NCBI GenBank assembly: GCA_043719475.1
Contig: JAYSTS010000239.1
Location: 1-40,955 of the forward strand
DNA length: 40,955 nucleotides
Reading direction: 5' to 3'
Source: SYFY01 sp043719475
Lineage (GTDB): Bacteria > Pseudomonadota > Gammaproteobacteria > Pseudomonadales > Azotimanducaceae
The notes below the pieces were generated by a model. It did not search any database and had not been told where the DNA came from. It worked only from the letters and a program-made list of their open reading frames with translations. The translations under genes were made by a program, and so were the position numbers. Shown in pieces: positions 7,569 to 15,911 of this stretch; position 1 is the first letter of the stretch; each line of letters begins with the position of its first letter.

Positions 7569-8804
7569 CTACCCAAGCTTGCGCGTGCGCTTTGCCTGAG
7601 AGGCTTTGCCATCGATTTCAATCGGATCCACAAGAATTCTGCTGCGACGGCCTGGCGCTGACGAGCCTGTACTGGCGTGCCATAACAACGCAGTGGTCAG
7701 TGTGTTGCCGATGATTGACGAAGGCCTCGTGTAACTCTGGTAGTAGTCGTGTGCTGCATGGCGCAATGCCTGGCAAGCGGGAACATCATTCAACAGTGTT
7801 TCCACACGCTCGACGCACTGTTCCGCCGATGAAAAAAATGCGACCTGTTTTCCATCCACCAAGGGCGTCGGTAACTCATAACTCAAGGGCTCGGCGACGA
7901 CGGCCTTCGATGCCGCCAGGAGTTCAGGCAAGCGCCAGCCAATTGAGTCTGCCAGCCCTCTGGTAAACACGACCACACGGCTGTCCCTGACAAGCTTCAG
8001 ATAATCGGGTCGTTCGGTCGAGAGTTGGGTGAGGACATCCGGGCAGCGTCTTTTTGCCTGCTCGTCGGGAAAGAGGCCACCGACAAAACGCGATCCGAAG
8101 TGTGCCTTGAGCAGCCTTGTTACTTTTATTCTGTAGTCGTTAAACGCTTCTACCTGCTCCGCATCGGATCGACCGGTAGAGTTGAAGAGCCTGGTCTGAA
8201 GCAACACCTGAGGTAACGTGGCCGCATCCGGAGACACTTCGAGTTGCCGGCTGTCGAGATGATAGGAGGCATCGTTACCAGCCCGGTTGAGGGTCAGATC
8301 CAATGCCATGCGTGCCAGTTGCCGTGGGCCAAGACGGCGCCACACACGAGTCGTCTTGGCAAATAAGAGTGTGCGTTGCCAGCGCCTGTTTTGGTGGACG
8401 CTGGAACAGGGGTAATTGAGTCCGTAAGGAAAAATGCGATCGGTATAGTGCGGGTTTTCCTGTGCCCAGGGTCGCGCTGGCGAATCGAGAAACGTCTGCA
8501 GGTAACTTCGCTTGAAGTAGGCATCACAACGCGTCAGACCACTCATGCTGGAGATGCCTGCCGAATCCATCATGTCATAACAGAGCGAACGCTCCTGACC
8601 AGACGCTGGGTCCCGCAGATCCAGATGGAGCACGTGCTGGTTGTCGGCAAATCCATAGGCGCCGTTGCGTTCTTCGATTCGATGCCGGGGTGAGCCAGAG
8701 AAGTGTAACGATATCTCGCCCTGCGCTTCGAGGTCGAACAGACCAGCATAGATTTGAGACGTGTAGGCGCTCGATGAAATGGGGTAGACGGTTACTTCAA
8801 ACAT
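7569..8804 (-). CDS. Glycosyltransferase-like protein
   Basis: The 411-residue protein has no signal peptide. The best clue is the C-terminal half: RPDYLKLVRDSRVVVFTRGL, then SIGWRLPELLAASKAVVAEPL and FFSSAEQCVERVETLL. This is the shape of the nucleotide-sugar-binding half of GT-B (group 1-like) glycosyltransferases, where a Gly-x-x-Pro-Glu motif precedes a conserved Pro/Glu stretch. The N-terminal half (YPISSSAYTSQIYAGLFDL) is not recognisable to me. It is followed on the same strand by the small lipoprotein and preceded by an FkbM methyltransferase gene, a pairing common in surface-polysaccharide loci. The acceptor is unknown, and membership of a specific GT family is not claimed. Confidence 0.62.
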   Translation of the reverse strand: MFEVTVYPISSSAYTSQIYAGLFDLEAQGEISLHFSGSPRHRIEERNGAYGFADNQHVLHLDLRDPASGQERSLCYDMMDSAGISSMSGLTRCDAYFKRSYLQTFLDSPARPWAQENPHYTDRIFPYGLNYPCSSVHQNRRWQRTLLFAKTTRVWRRLGPRQLARMALDLTLNRAGNDASYHLDSRQLEVSPDAATLPQVLLQTRLFNSTGRSDAEQVEAFNDYRIKVTRLLKAHFGSRFVGGLFPDEQAKRRCPDVLTQLSTERPDYLKLVRDSRVVVFTRGLADSIGWRLPELLAASKAVVAEPLSYELPTPLVDGKQVAFFSSAEQCVERVETLLNDVPACQALRHAAHDYYQSYTRPSSIIGNTLTTALLWHASTGSSAPGRRSRILVDPIEIDGKASQAKRTRKLG

Positions 8805-8825
8805 GCCTCTGGGTCCTTGCGTGTC

Positions 8826-8845
8826 GTGTTCTTGTTCTTGTTCTT
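8826..8845. repeat. Short GTTCTT tandem repeat
   Basis: Three tandem GTTCTT-like hexamers lie just upstream of the glycosyltransferase-like gene on its 5' side. This is a simple low-copy tract that could vary by slippage. Confidence 0.5.
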
Positions 8846-8902
8846 TGTTGCTGCATTTTGCTTCTGGTCATAGACCTGAGCTCAGTCATCTGGACCGTCA
8901 CA

Positions 8903-9706
8903 TCAGGCGGCCAGCGTGGGCAGATGCGGATCGAAGAAATTCGCGCCGACGGAGACGTACTTTTCGCCATCTGCATAGACGAACCGGTTCCGATTCGCCG
9001 TCGCGAAAGCATCTTCGCATCCTGCCACCAAGCGTTCGTGCAACTCGATCACCAGAATGTTTGTCCAGTTCAGCCACAACGGTTCTTTCAGCAGCGGGTA
9101 TTCGGCGCCTTCAATGTCCATTTTGAGGATCAGGACGTTTTTGGCGTCATAGGTTTGAAGGAGCTCATCCAGCGTGACGGTGGTTACTTCCTCGATTACG
9201 TTTGCCGATGTGTCAGTTTCGTTTTCGACGATGTTGAAGCCCCACTCACCGCTGCCACGATTGCGCAGAGTCCTCACGCGTGGAGAGTTCGCTGGAACAA
9301 GCGCGGCATGATGTGCATGAATCCTGGGGTGTGGTGCGATGTTTTGGGACAACACGGCAAAATTGTCCGAAGATGGTTCGATGGTCACGACGTTCGCCAG
9401 TGGGTAGAGTTTCGATAAGGCGATTGCAGCTGTGCCGATGTAACCACCGGCATCCAGGATCAGGCCCCGCTGGTCCCGAGGAAAGGCGCGTGCTAACGAA
9501 TGGAATTCACCACCGAGCGTCCAGCGGGCAACGTCCAGGTCCGGTGTTCCGGTGCGCACAAAAACTTTTTCACCGTCGATGGATACCTGTACTAGTTCAC
9601 GCCGATTTCGAGTTTTGGCCCACCACAGGTGCTGCAGTGTCGCCAGGGAGTTCTCCCGGTGGAGATCCCGATACAAGCCGATTTCACGGCGCAGTGTTCT
9701 TATCAT
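8903..9706 (-). CDS. FkbM family SAM-dependent methyltransferase
   Basis: The 267-residue protein has motif I of class I methyltransferases as LILDAGGYIGTAAIAL (about 83-98), an acidic ribose-binding residue in VVTIEPSS, and the FkbM signature ILKMDIEGAEYPLL toward the C-terminus. FkbM-type enzymes O-methylate sugars or polyketide hydroxyls. Adjacent to the glycosyltransferase-like gene, it may modify a surface glycan or glycolipid, which is inference from context. It is divergent from the esterase gene at 9816, with about 110 bp between the starts. No signal peptide is seen. Confidence 0.9.
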   Translation of the reverse strand: MIRTLRREIGLYRDLHRENSLATLQHLWWAKTRNRRELVQVSIDGEKVFVRTGTPDLDVARWTLGGEFHSLARAFPRDQRGLILDAGGYIGTAAIALSKLYPLANVVTIEPSSDNFAVLSQNIAPHPRIHAHHAALVPANSPRVRTLRNRGSGEWGFNIVENETDTSANVIEEVTTVTLDELLQTYDAKNVLILKMDIEGAEYPLLKEPLWLNWTNILVIELHERLVAGCEDAFATANRNRFVYADGEKYVSVGANFFDPHLPTLAA

Positions 9707-9815
9707 GGGTAGCTGCCCTCTGGGTTGAGCCGCTTTTTCAGGCCAGCTTAGAGGCTTGCGCTAGGATGATCAAATTACATGACATGAATTTTCCATGGGT
9801 AGGGGCAAGGAAAAG

Positions 9816-10793
9816 ATGGCAGCGCCGATAGCACGCATTGATCCAGGGCTCGCGCTGGATGTTCAGACTTACATCGCGCTTGGCCTGGACCATGCTGCCC
9901 CTGAACCCGTAAACGGTCGCTCCAATGCCGATATCCTGGCGGCACTGAATCATCCTGGGGACGCCATCTATCATCCTTGTCACGAAGCAGTTCCCGGGTC
10001 TGAGATCCCAGCTGGAGAAGTGACCCGCCACGCAGACTGGGAGGGTGCACGCATTTATCCAGGCACGACACGAGATCTGTTTGTTTACATTCCCGCTGGA
10101 CTGGATCGCTCCCGAGCGGCCAACCTCATTGTCTTCAATGATGGTGTTGGTTATCTGAGCCGCCGTGGCTCTGTTCGTGCCGGACTGGTGCTGGATACCC
10201 TGCATGCAAAACAAGCCATTGAACCGACTGCTGCCGTGTTCGTGAACCCGGGGCGTCCTGTGGACAGCAGGCCGACGCTTACACCTGTCTACGATGCGGC
10301 GTCGATGCAACGCAGTCTTGAATACGATTCGCTCACACCGGACTACGGTCGATTTCTGCTCGAAGACGTGTTGCCGTTTGTTGAAAGCACGCATGGCCTG
10401 TCGATCACCGACGACCCGACTCGACGAACGGTGTGTGGCATGAGTAGTGGTGGTATCTGTGCCTTGACTGTCGCCTGGCATTATCCCGGCCGTTTTGCTC
10501 GCGTGATGAGTCACTGTGGCTCGTATACGAACATTCGCGGTGGCCATGTATTCCCGTATCTGGTGCGCGCAACTCCGCGCAAGCCCATCCGAATTTTTCT
10601 GCAGAGCGGGGCCAACGACGCTGCAACCGTTTTTGGTGACTGGCCGCTGGCGAACCAGACCATGGCCAAGGCATTTGAGTACGCAGGCTATGATTTCCGG
10701 TTTGAATTCGGCGCCGGTGGCCACACACTTCGACATGGCGGCGCACTGTTTGCAGATGCATTGCGCTGGTTGTGGCGGGATGCTGGCCCATAA
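9816..10793 (+). CDS. Alpha/beta-hydrolase esterase (enterochelin-esterase/esterase D-like)
   Basis: The 325-residue protein resembles putative esterases of the Fes/esterase-D type. The nucleophile elbow is CGMSSGG with Ser210. An acid in the SGANDAA region and the histidine in GAGGHTLRHGG complete a likely triad. YPGTTRDLFVYIPAGLD and VFVNPGR are typical of the N-terminal half. ATG at 9816 is preferred because AAGGA precedes it; an in-frame ATG at 9795 lacks a ribosome site. There is no signal peptide. The gene ends 43 bp before the PhyH gene on the same strand, suggesting co-transcription. It probably acts on a small ester or a conjugated siderophore- or lipid-like substrate. Confidence 0.87.
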   Translation: MAAPIARIDPGLALDVQTYIALGLDHAAPEPVNGRSNADILAALNHPGDAIYHPCHEAVPGSEIPAGEVTRHADWEGARIYPGTTRDLFVYIPAGLDRSRAANLIVFNDGVGYLSRRGSVRAGLVLDTLHAKQAIEPTAAVFVNPGRPVDSRPTLTPVYDAASMQRSLEYDSLTPDYGRFLLEDVLPFVESTHGLSITDDPTRRTVCGMSSGGICALTVAWHYPGRFARVMSHCGSYTNIRGGHVFPYLVRATPRKPIRIFLQSGANDAATVFGDWPLANQTMAKAFEYAGYDFRFEFGAGGHTLRHGGALFADALRWLWRDAGP

Positions 10794-10836
10794 CTGACAA
10801 CCATGCTGAGATTACGAAATCGGGGCGTCGAAAAAA

Positions 10837-11766
10837 ATGACTGATGAACGATTCACGCCGGAACATATCGACACCTGGCGTCGCGCAGGCGGGGTGTTGA
10901 TAGAGAACTTTTTTACGTCAACTGAAGTGGCGCAGGTACAGGCAGACTTCGAGCTCGTATTTGGTCGTAACCAGGGGGCAGAGGCTGCGCTCAACAAAAA
11001 GCGCGATGGCGAAATCGGCCGTTTCAATCAGGCCCAGTTTGCAACCTTCGAAGCGGTTCCATTCGATTGTTCGCCGGCACTGAATCTGATTGGGGTCCAT
11101 CCAGCGCTGATTCGATTCGCGCAGTCAGCGCTCGGATGCACGGATGTGCACCTGTATCAGTGTCAGGCATGGGCAAAGTTCACTGGTGATGCCGACTACG
11201 ATCAACCATTTCACTGCGACTTCAGCAACCACACCCTCACTGTTCCTGCCGAAGATGATCACCTGAATTCAGTGACCATCCTGTGTTACTTCAGCGATGT
11301 GTCCGAAGCGCATGGTCCGGCGCACTATGTGTCCCGCACTGACAGCGCCAAGGTTGCAGGGCCGGAGGCGACGTTGATCCGAGACCCATCGGACCATCAC
11401 AATCTTCAGCAGGCGCTCCAGCGATTCGAGCGATCCACGGCGGCGCCGGCAGGCAGCATTTTTCCCTATGGTATCGATGTCTTTCACCGTGGTACTAACA
11501 TGACAGCGCCACGTGGCCATCGTTACGCGGTGATGGCCTGCTACAAAAATGCAGCCAACAGCAGCATCGGTTATCACGCCTGGCCGTTCCATCATCTGAA
11601 GCCCTGGCAACGTGTATTCGAACATGCCACGCCTGAACAGCTGGCATGTTTTGGTGTACAACCGCCCGGGCACCCTTTCTGGACAACCGTCACGCTGCAA
11701 CGTGCGCAAGTTCGTTATCCGGATTGGGATCTGACGCCATGGCGAACCGCCATGGTACGCGTCTGA
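10837..11766 (+). CDS. Phytanoyl-CoA dioxygenase (PhyH) family Fe(II)/2-oxoglutarate oxygenase
   Basis: The 309-residue product has a double-stranded beta-helix. The metal triad is His126 and Asp128 (FHCDFSNH) with the distal His217 (VFHRGTNM). The arginine in APRGHRY, about ten residues further on, should bind 2-oxoglutarate. The N-terminus (GGVLIENFFTSTEVAQVQADF) matches the helical start of the family. These enzymes hydroxylate alkyl chains, including CoA thioesters, or other secondary-metabolite substrates. With an esterase directly upstream, it may belong to a two-gene catabolic unit. All catalytic residues look intact, so activity is expected. The substrate is unknown. Confidence 0.92.
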   Translation: MTDERFTPEHIDTWRRAGGVLIENFFTSTEVAQVQADFELVFGRNQGAEAALNKKRDGEIGRFNQAQFATFEAVPFDCSPALNLIGVHPALIRFAQSALGCTDVHLYQCQAWAKFTGDADYDQPFHCDFSNHTLTVPAEDDHLNSVTILCYFSDVSEAHGPAHYVSRTDSAKVAGPEATLIRDPSDHHNLQQALQRFERSTAAPAGSIFPYGIDVFHRGTNMTAPRGHRYAVMACYKNAANSSIGYHAWPFHHLKPWQRVFEHATPEQLACFGVQPPGHPFWTTVTLQRAQVRYPDWDLTPWRTAMVRV

Positions 11767-11804
11767 CTTGATGGGCCTGACTTGACTGCGCAGGCCTGAT
11801 TTGA
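11762..11804. repeat. Three near-copies of CCTGACTTGA in the phyH/yghU convergent gap
   Basis: TCTGACTTGA (11762-11771), CCTGACTTGA (11776-11785) and CCTGATTTGA (11795-11804) lie at the end of the PhyH gene and in the following gap. The spacing is irregular (14 and 19 bp), so this is probably local duplication rather than a designed site. Confidence 0.45.
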
Positions 11805-11831
11805 TCGCAACGAGCCAGCCAAACGAGGTGT

Positions 11832-12689
11832 CTATTTCGGATCGAAGTCCCGCTTGCTGTGACGTTCAACAACGCGGGTCTCTTCCGGTCCCCAGCTTCG
11901 ATTGACTCGGCGACCACGCTCGACGCCAGGACGTGTTTCGATAGCTTTCGCCCATCGAACGACGTTTTTGTAGCTGGTGACATCGAGGAACTCCGCAGCG
12001 CCGTAGATGTTGTGGAGGACAACCGCGCCATACCAGGGATAGATGCCCATGTCGGCTATGGTGTAGTCATCGCCGATGATGTACTGGCGATCCGCCAGAT
12101 TTTGATCCAGCACGTCCAACTGACGTTTCACCTCCATGGTGTAACGGTCTATGGGGTACTGCATCTTGCTTGGTGCGTACGCATAGAAATGGCCGAATCC
12201 GCCACCGAGATAAGGTGCACTGCCCATCTGCCAGAACAGCCATGACATGCACTCGGCGCGTGCAGAAGTTTCGGTGGGCAGGAACGATGCGAATTTTTCT
12301 GCGAGGTAGACGAGGATGGCGGCGGACTCGAATACCCTCGTTGGCTTTGGTGTGCTGCGGTCGAGCAGCGCGGGAATCTTCGAGTTGGGATTGATGGCGA
12401 CGAAGTTGCTGCCGAACTGATTGCCTTCGCCGATGTTGATGATCCAGGCATCGTACTCGGCGGCCTCGAAACCAAGCTGCAGCAGTTCTTCCAGCAATAT
12501 CGTGACTTTCACGCCGTTGGGTGTTGCCAGCGAGTACAGCTGCAGGGCGTGTTCTCCAACCGGCAGTTCCTTTTCATGGGTCGGACCGGCGATTGGGCGA
12601 TTGATGTTGGCGAAGCGTCCGCCATTGCCCTGTTCCCAGGTCCAGACCTTCGGTGGTGCGTACTCGGGCATGCCTGTTGTCTCACTCAT
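11832..12689 (-). CDS. yghU: Glutathione-dependent disulfide-bond oxidoreductase (YghU-type GST)
   Basis: The 285-residue protein matches YghU/Ure2-like transferases in length and landmarks. It has a long N-terminal extension (VWTWEQGNGGRFANINRPI), then the thioredoxin fold with TPNGVKVTILLEEL and NPNSKIPALLD, a glutathione-binding VFESAAILVYLAEK, and a helical C-domain with APYLGGGFGHFYAYAP and YTIADMGIYPWY. YghU enzymes bind two glutathiones and reduce disulfides or organic hydroperoxides. It is transcribed after the flavoprotein gene at 12726 with a 36-bp gap, so a shared redox transcript is likely. The start ATG is followed directly by the family's N-terminal extension. Confidence 0.93.
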   Translation of the reverse strand: MSETTGMPEYAPPKVWTWEQGNGGRFANINRPIAGPTHEKELPVGEHALQLYSLATPNGVKVTILLEELLQLGFEAAEYDAWIINIGEGNQFGSNFVAINPNSKIPALLDRSTPKPTRVFESAAILVYLAEKFASFLPTETSARAECMSWLFWQMGSAPYLGGGFGHFYAYAPSKMQYPIDRYTMEVKRQLDVLDQNLADRQYIIGDDYTIADMGIYPWYGAVVLHNIYGAAEFLDVTSYKNVVRWAKAIETRPGVERGRRVNRSWGPEETRVVERHSKRDFDPK

Positions 12690-12725
12690 TCGATTGCTCT
12701 CGCATTGGTAGTTTTTTGGAAATTC

Positions 12726-14123
12726 CTATCGCTCCAGTACTCGCAGCATATCGTCCACGTTGGTGAACTTGATCCTTGGTCGTTCTGCTGCGAGGCCGTT
12801 GCGGACTTCGACATCATCCAGTTGCCGCCAGTGATGGAAGTCGACCAGTCGCGGCTGTCGCGAAGCGACCAGCGAGAATGCCGACGCAGCATCTGGATGA
12901 GAAGGCACAAAACACCGGCCCGAAGCCACGTCTTCGATCATACCGTTAACCGTTTCCTTTGCATCTGTCTTGTTGCTGCCGATCACACCTGACGGCCCTC
13001 GTTTGATCCAGCCCACCACATATAACCCATTCACGGGCTTTTTTTCGAAGTCGATCACGCGGCCCGACACGTTGGGAATGACGCCTGCCGACGCATCGAA
13101 TGGAACTTCAGGCAGTGGCACCCCTCGATAGCCCACAGAACGAAACACCATCTGTACAGGCAATATTTCCTCTGCATCGGTGGCGCGCACCCGCACGGTT
13201 CCGTCGCTGCCGAGAAACGATTCATTTTTCACAATGCGGATACCGGCAACGTGGTTGCTCGAGTCGGTGAGGATCTCGGTGGGTGACACCATGAAGCGGA
13301 TGTTCAGCTGCTTGTCACGATCTGCAGATAACCACTGCGAAAAAGCGTTGATGATCTCGACGTTTTTTTCCGCGTTACGATCAGCGGACGTGGCTAGCGC
13401 GGATCGACTGGCGTCATCCAGTCTGGCTTCATCAGCCCGAACCACGACGTCGGTGTGTCGAAGTGCGCCGATTTCACGGATTTCTTCCGGGGTGAACGCG
13501 GCTTGTGCCGGGCCACGCCGACCGAGGATGGTCACCGTCTTGATCTTGCTGGTGCGCAGTGCAGCCAGCGCATGGTCCGCCATATCGGTGACTGCGAGTT
13601 CATCGACGCTTTTGCAGAGCATGCGGGCGACGTCGATGGCAACGTTGCCGAGCCCGATGATCGCGACGCTGGTCGCCTCGAGGTCAAACTCGTGATTGGC
13701 GTAGTCGGGATGCCCGTTGTACCAGGCAACAAAATCGGTAGCCGGGTGGCTGCCGATGGCGTCCTCGCCGGGGATGTTCAGTGATCGGTCATCCTGTGCG
13801 CCCGTTGCAAATACGACTTGATGATAGTGACGACGCAGATCGTCAAGGTGCAGATGATTGCCGAACTCCACATTGCCGTAGAAACGGAAAGATAGTGAGG
13901 CTGCGCTCTTGTCATAAGCGCGGGTGACACTCTTGTCCTTCTGATGATCCGGGGCAACACCTGCGCGCACCAGACCGAATGGTGTTGGCAGTTTTTCGAA
14001 CATATCGATCTCAACCACGAGACGTTCTTGCTTGAGCAGATTGCCCACGGTATAGAAACCCGCAGGCCCAGAGCCGATGATCGCCACCCGGAGTGGATTG
14101 CTGCTCGTCCCGATGGCGGACAT
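12726..14123 (-). CDS. Ferredoxin-NADP(+) reductase, adrenodoxin-reductase type (FprA-like)
   Basis: The 465-residue flavoprotein begins with the FAD-binding Rossmann motif IIGSGPAGFYT and the family signature FGLVRAGVAPDHQ. The NADP domain follows with IIGLGNVAIDVARML and LGRRGPAQAAFT, and the C-terminus has VVGWIKRGPSGVIGSNK, in which the Gly-Val-Ile contacts FAD/NADP. It transfers electrons between NADPH and a ferredoxin, classically feeding P450 or other oxygenases; the Rieske enzyme at 20.3 kb is a possible, unproven client. ATG at 14123 is chosen because the Rossmann strand begins about 14 residues later; another ATG lies 12 bases upstream. It lies upstream of yghU in the same transcript direction. 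Confidence 0.93.
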   Translation of the reverse strand: MSAIGTSSNPLRVAIIGSGPAGFYTVGNLLKQERLVVEIDMFEKLPTPFGLVRAGVAPDHQKDKSVTRAYDKSAASLSFRFYGNVEFGNHLHLDDLRRHYHQVVFATGAQDDRSLNIPGEDAIGSHPATDFVAWYNGHPDYANHEFDLEATSVAIIGLGNVAIDVARMLCKSVDELAVTDMADHALAALRTSKIKTVTILGRRGPAQAAFTPEEIREIGALRHTDVVVRADEARLDDASRSALATSADRNAEKNVEIINAFSQWLSADRDKQLNIRFMVSPTEILTDSSNHVAGIRIVKNESFLGSDGTVRVRATDAEEILPVQMVFRSVGYRGVPLPEVPFDASAGVIPNVSGRVIDFEKKPVNGLYVVGWIKRGPSGVIGSNKTDAKETVNGMIEDVASGRCFVPSHPDAASAFSLVASRQPRLVDFHHWRQLDDVEVRNGLAAERPRIKFTNVDDMLRVLER

Positions 14124-14166
14124 GTTGACCTGCACGACAATGTTCGGCGGTGAGTCTATCGAAGAA

Positions 14167-14640
14167 TCACGAGGGGGTGTCCGGCAGTGAGGGAGCGTTG
14201 GTGAATTTTGTCTGTAAGCGGTCAGGGAGGAGTGAGATTGAAGCCAGCCTCAATCTCGCCCTTTTCCCAAAAGCGAGTAGTTGTGACTGAAGGCTTTGTG
14301 CCAGCAATTCGGGCGAGGCTCTCCCCAGTAGCAGAAAGCGCGCTCGAATCGGCCGTCGATCCAACAAGGTTCTCAGAACCGGAAAGAGATCGGGGCGTCG
14401 CTGTACTTCGTCGATGACAATCAGTCCTCGCAAAGGCAGAAGCGTCAGCTCCGGATTGGCGAGTCGCGATACATCCTGTGGTTTCTCGAGATCGAAGTAT
14501 TCGCTTTTGGTGCCAGCGTCAAACTTTCGCGCAAGTGTAGTCTTCCCGCGCTGACGCGGTCCCAGCAGGGCAACGGCGGGGGAACGACGCAGACCAGCTG
14601 CTATAGCAGTTTCGAGATTGACTCGGTGGATAGTTTTCAT
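14167..14640 (-). pseudogene. Truncated AAA-family ATPase (AAA_14/DUF4143 type) remnant
   Basis: The 157-residue frame has a Walker A motif (GPRQRGKT), the DLEKPQDVSRLANPE segment and Walker B (LIVIDEVQRRPDLFPVLRTLLD) followed by FLLLGRASPELL. This is the first third of the archaeal-like ATPases that carry a C-terminal DUF4143 domain and normally run to roughly 380-430 residues. After SPELLAQSLQS the sequence stops resembling the family and ends at 14167, 44 bp before the flavoprotein start. The DUF4143 part is absent, so the gene is almost certainly non-functional. Intact relatives are thought to be mobile or toxin-antitoxin-associated ATPases. Confidence 0.75.
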
Positions 14641-15148
14641 GCCTTGAATATCGAGCGATAGATGCTCAAATTACAACGTCATATCCGAAGCCGATCTGGA
14701 CGGCCATCAAATCCGTTTCACCGCTGCCCCCAGCAACTGTATGACCATGTCACGTAACGCGCAGATGCTCAGCGAAGAGAGCGGGTAGCCATCGTCGGTG
14801 CAAACCTCCAGCGCGCCGGGTGCCTGCTGCGGATTCGATTCAATAGCTGCGCCAGCACCCCGTGGTGGAACGCGACGCATTCACTGTGAAGAGCCGTGGT
14901 GTTACCGGGTCATGGTGTTGTGCGTAGACGCCGGTTGCGTAGGTTCCAGCGACTTCCAACGAAGTATTTTTTATGGTTTGTGTGCGCCTGGATCGCAACG
15001 ACTGCGAGCAATACCACACTGAGCTTTCTGACCAGGCCGAAATCCAAAAGGGGCAAAGGGCTGCCCACGAATGGGGAGTCAGGAGATAACGGTGGCGAGC
15101 GAACATGTCGTTCTAATGAACTTCTCGCGAGCCGATTCACACCTTGAC
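14641..15148. other. Gene-poor stretch between ATPase remnant and tetR
   Basis: About 500 bp with no frame that resembles a protein family. Several overlapping open frames of 60-90 codons exist on both strands but lack consistent ribosome sites or recognisable motifs. Together with the truncated ATPase this looks like decayed DNA. The tetR promoter starts at the right end. Confidence 0.5.
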
Positions 15149-15194
15149 TTTACACCATTTAATTTATCGTGTTTTAATGTATTTAACTTGTTAA
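15149..15194 (+). promoter_or_regulatory. Candidate tetR promoter with a palindrome over the start site
   Basis: TTTACA (15149-15154) and TTTAAT (15173-15178) are separated by 18 bp, each one base from sigma70 consensus, in an AT-rich island unlike the surroundings. A TTAAC-TT-GTTAA inverted repeat at 15183-15194 would cover the transcription start, 11 bp upstream of the tetR ATG. This is where a self-repressing TetR protein often binds. The reading is by eye only. Confidence 0.45.
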
Positions 15195-15205
15195 AGAATT
15201 CGCTG

Positions 15206-15910
15206 ATGGATCTGGTTACTGAACAACGCCTTGCACGACGATCGATGATCCTGGCCTCGGTCCGACAGATGATTGTCGATCGCGGTTATGAGGCCGTGAC
15301 GATTCGCGAACTCGCTGAAGTCTGTCGTGTCAGTGTGCCGACGCTCTACAACCAGTTTGGTGGCAAAGACCAGTTGCTTGCCGCCGCCATCGAAGATCAC
15401 TTCCGCGGTGCTTATGACAGCCAGGATTTTCAGCGGGCGAAACCGGGCCTGGATCGGTTGCTCACCCTGATCGATCAGAGCGCGCAGCAGTTGCTGGAGT
15501 CGTCGAACTACCATCAGCGCCTGATCTCGGCGTTTTCATCCCTCGGTTCTACCACTCAGGTGCAGATGCGGGTAGCGACAGCCTTTGCACAGATCATCAT
15601 CGCGCAGCTCAATGTGATGCAGGACAAAAGGCAGCTGGCGGACTGGGTGATCCCGGCGCATCTGGCCGGGCAGATGGTGGCTGCATGCATCGGCACGGCA
15701 GTGCAATGGAGCGCGGGCTTCATCACTAGTCAGGCTCTGCAGTCGAGCATGCGCTACGCCATGGGGCTGGTGCTGCTCGGCACGTTGCGTGGAAAAAGCC
15801 TGCCACGATTTTCAACAATGCTGCAGGCAGCGCAGGCCACGCTGCCGGCTGTACCGGCAATGGCCGACAACCAGAATTCCCTGAATGATCACGAACGAGG
15901 AGCACATTGA
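15206..15910 (+). CDS. TetR/AcrR family transcriptional regulator
   Basis: The 234-residue protein has an N-terminal TetR DNA-binding domain with RRSMILASVRQMIVDRGYEA, then TIRELAEVCRVSVPTLYNQF as the helix-turn-helix (about residues 31-52), then GGKDQLL. The C-terminal helical region is the ligand-sensing part and shows no assignable ligand. ATG at 15206 is chosen because the helix-turn-helix spacing fits and the candidate promoter lies upstream; the longer open frame to 15071 would run through it. It ends 1 bp before the carotenoid-oxygenase start codon on the same strand, so it is co-transcribed with that cluster and probably regulates it. Confidence 0.9.
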   Translation: MDLVTEQRLARRSMILASVRQMIVDRGYEAVTIRELAEVCRVSVPTLYNQFGGKDQLLAAAIEDHFRGAYDSQDFQRAKPGLDRLLTLIDQSAQQLLESSNYHQRLISAFSSLGSTTQVQMRVATAFAQIIIAQLNVMQDKRQLADWVIPAHLAGQMVAACIGTAVQWSAGFITSQALQSSMRYAMGLVLLGTLRGKSLPRFSTMLQAAQATLPAVPAMADNQNSLNDHERGAH

Positions 15911-15911
15911 T

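Noticed and set aside
8690..9418. 242-codon plus-strand frame
   Set aside because: It is antisense to the FkbM methyltransferase, whose SAM motifs are clear.
9738..10736. 332-codon open frame on the minus strand
   Set aside because: It is antisense to the esterase with its intact GMSSGG elbow; no signature on the minus strand.
14681..14830. Minus-strand frame ending SLSICALRDMVIQLLGAAVKRI, possibly the end of a LysR-type regulator
   Set aside because: Only a vague resemblance to regulator C-termini and no helix-turn-helix part nearby.
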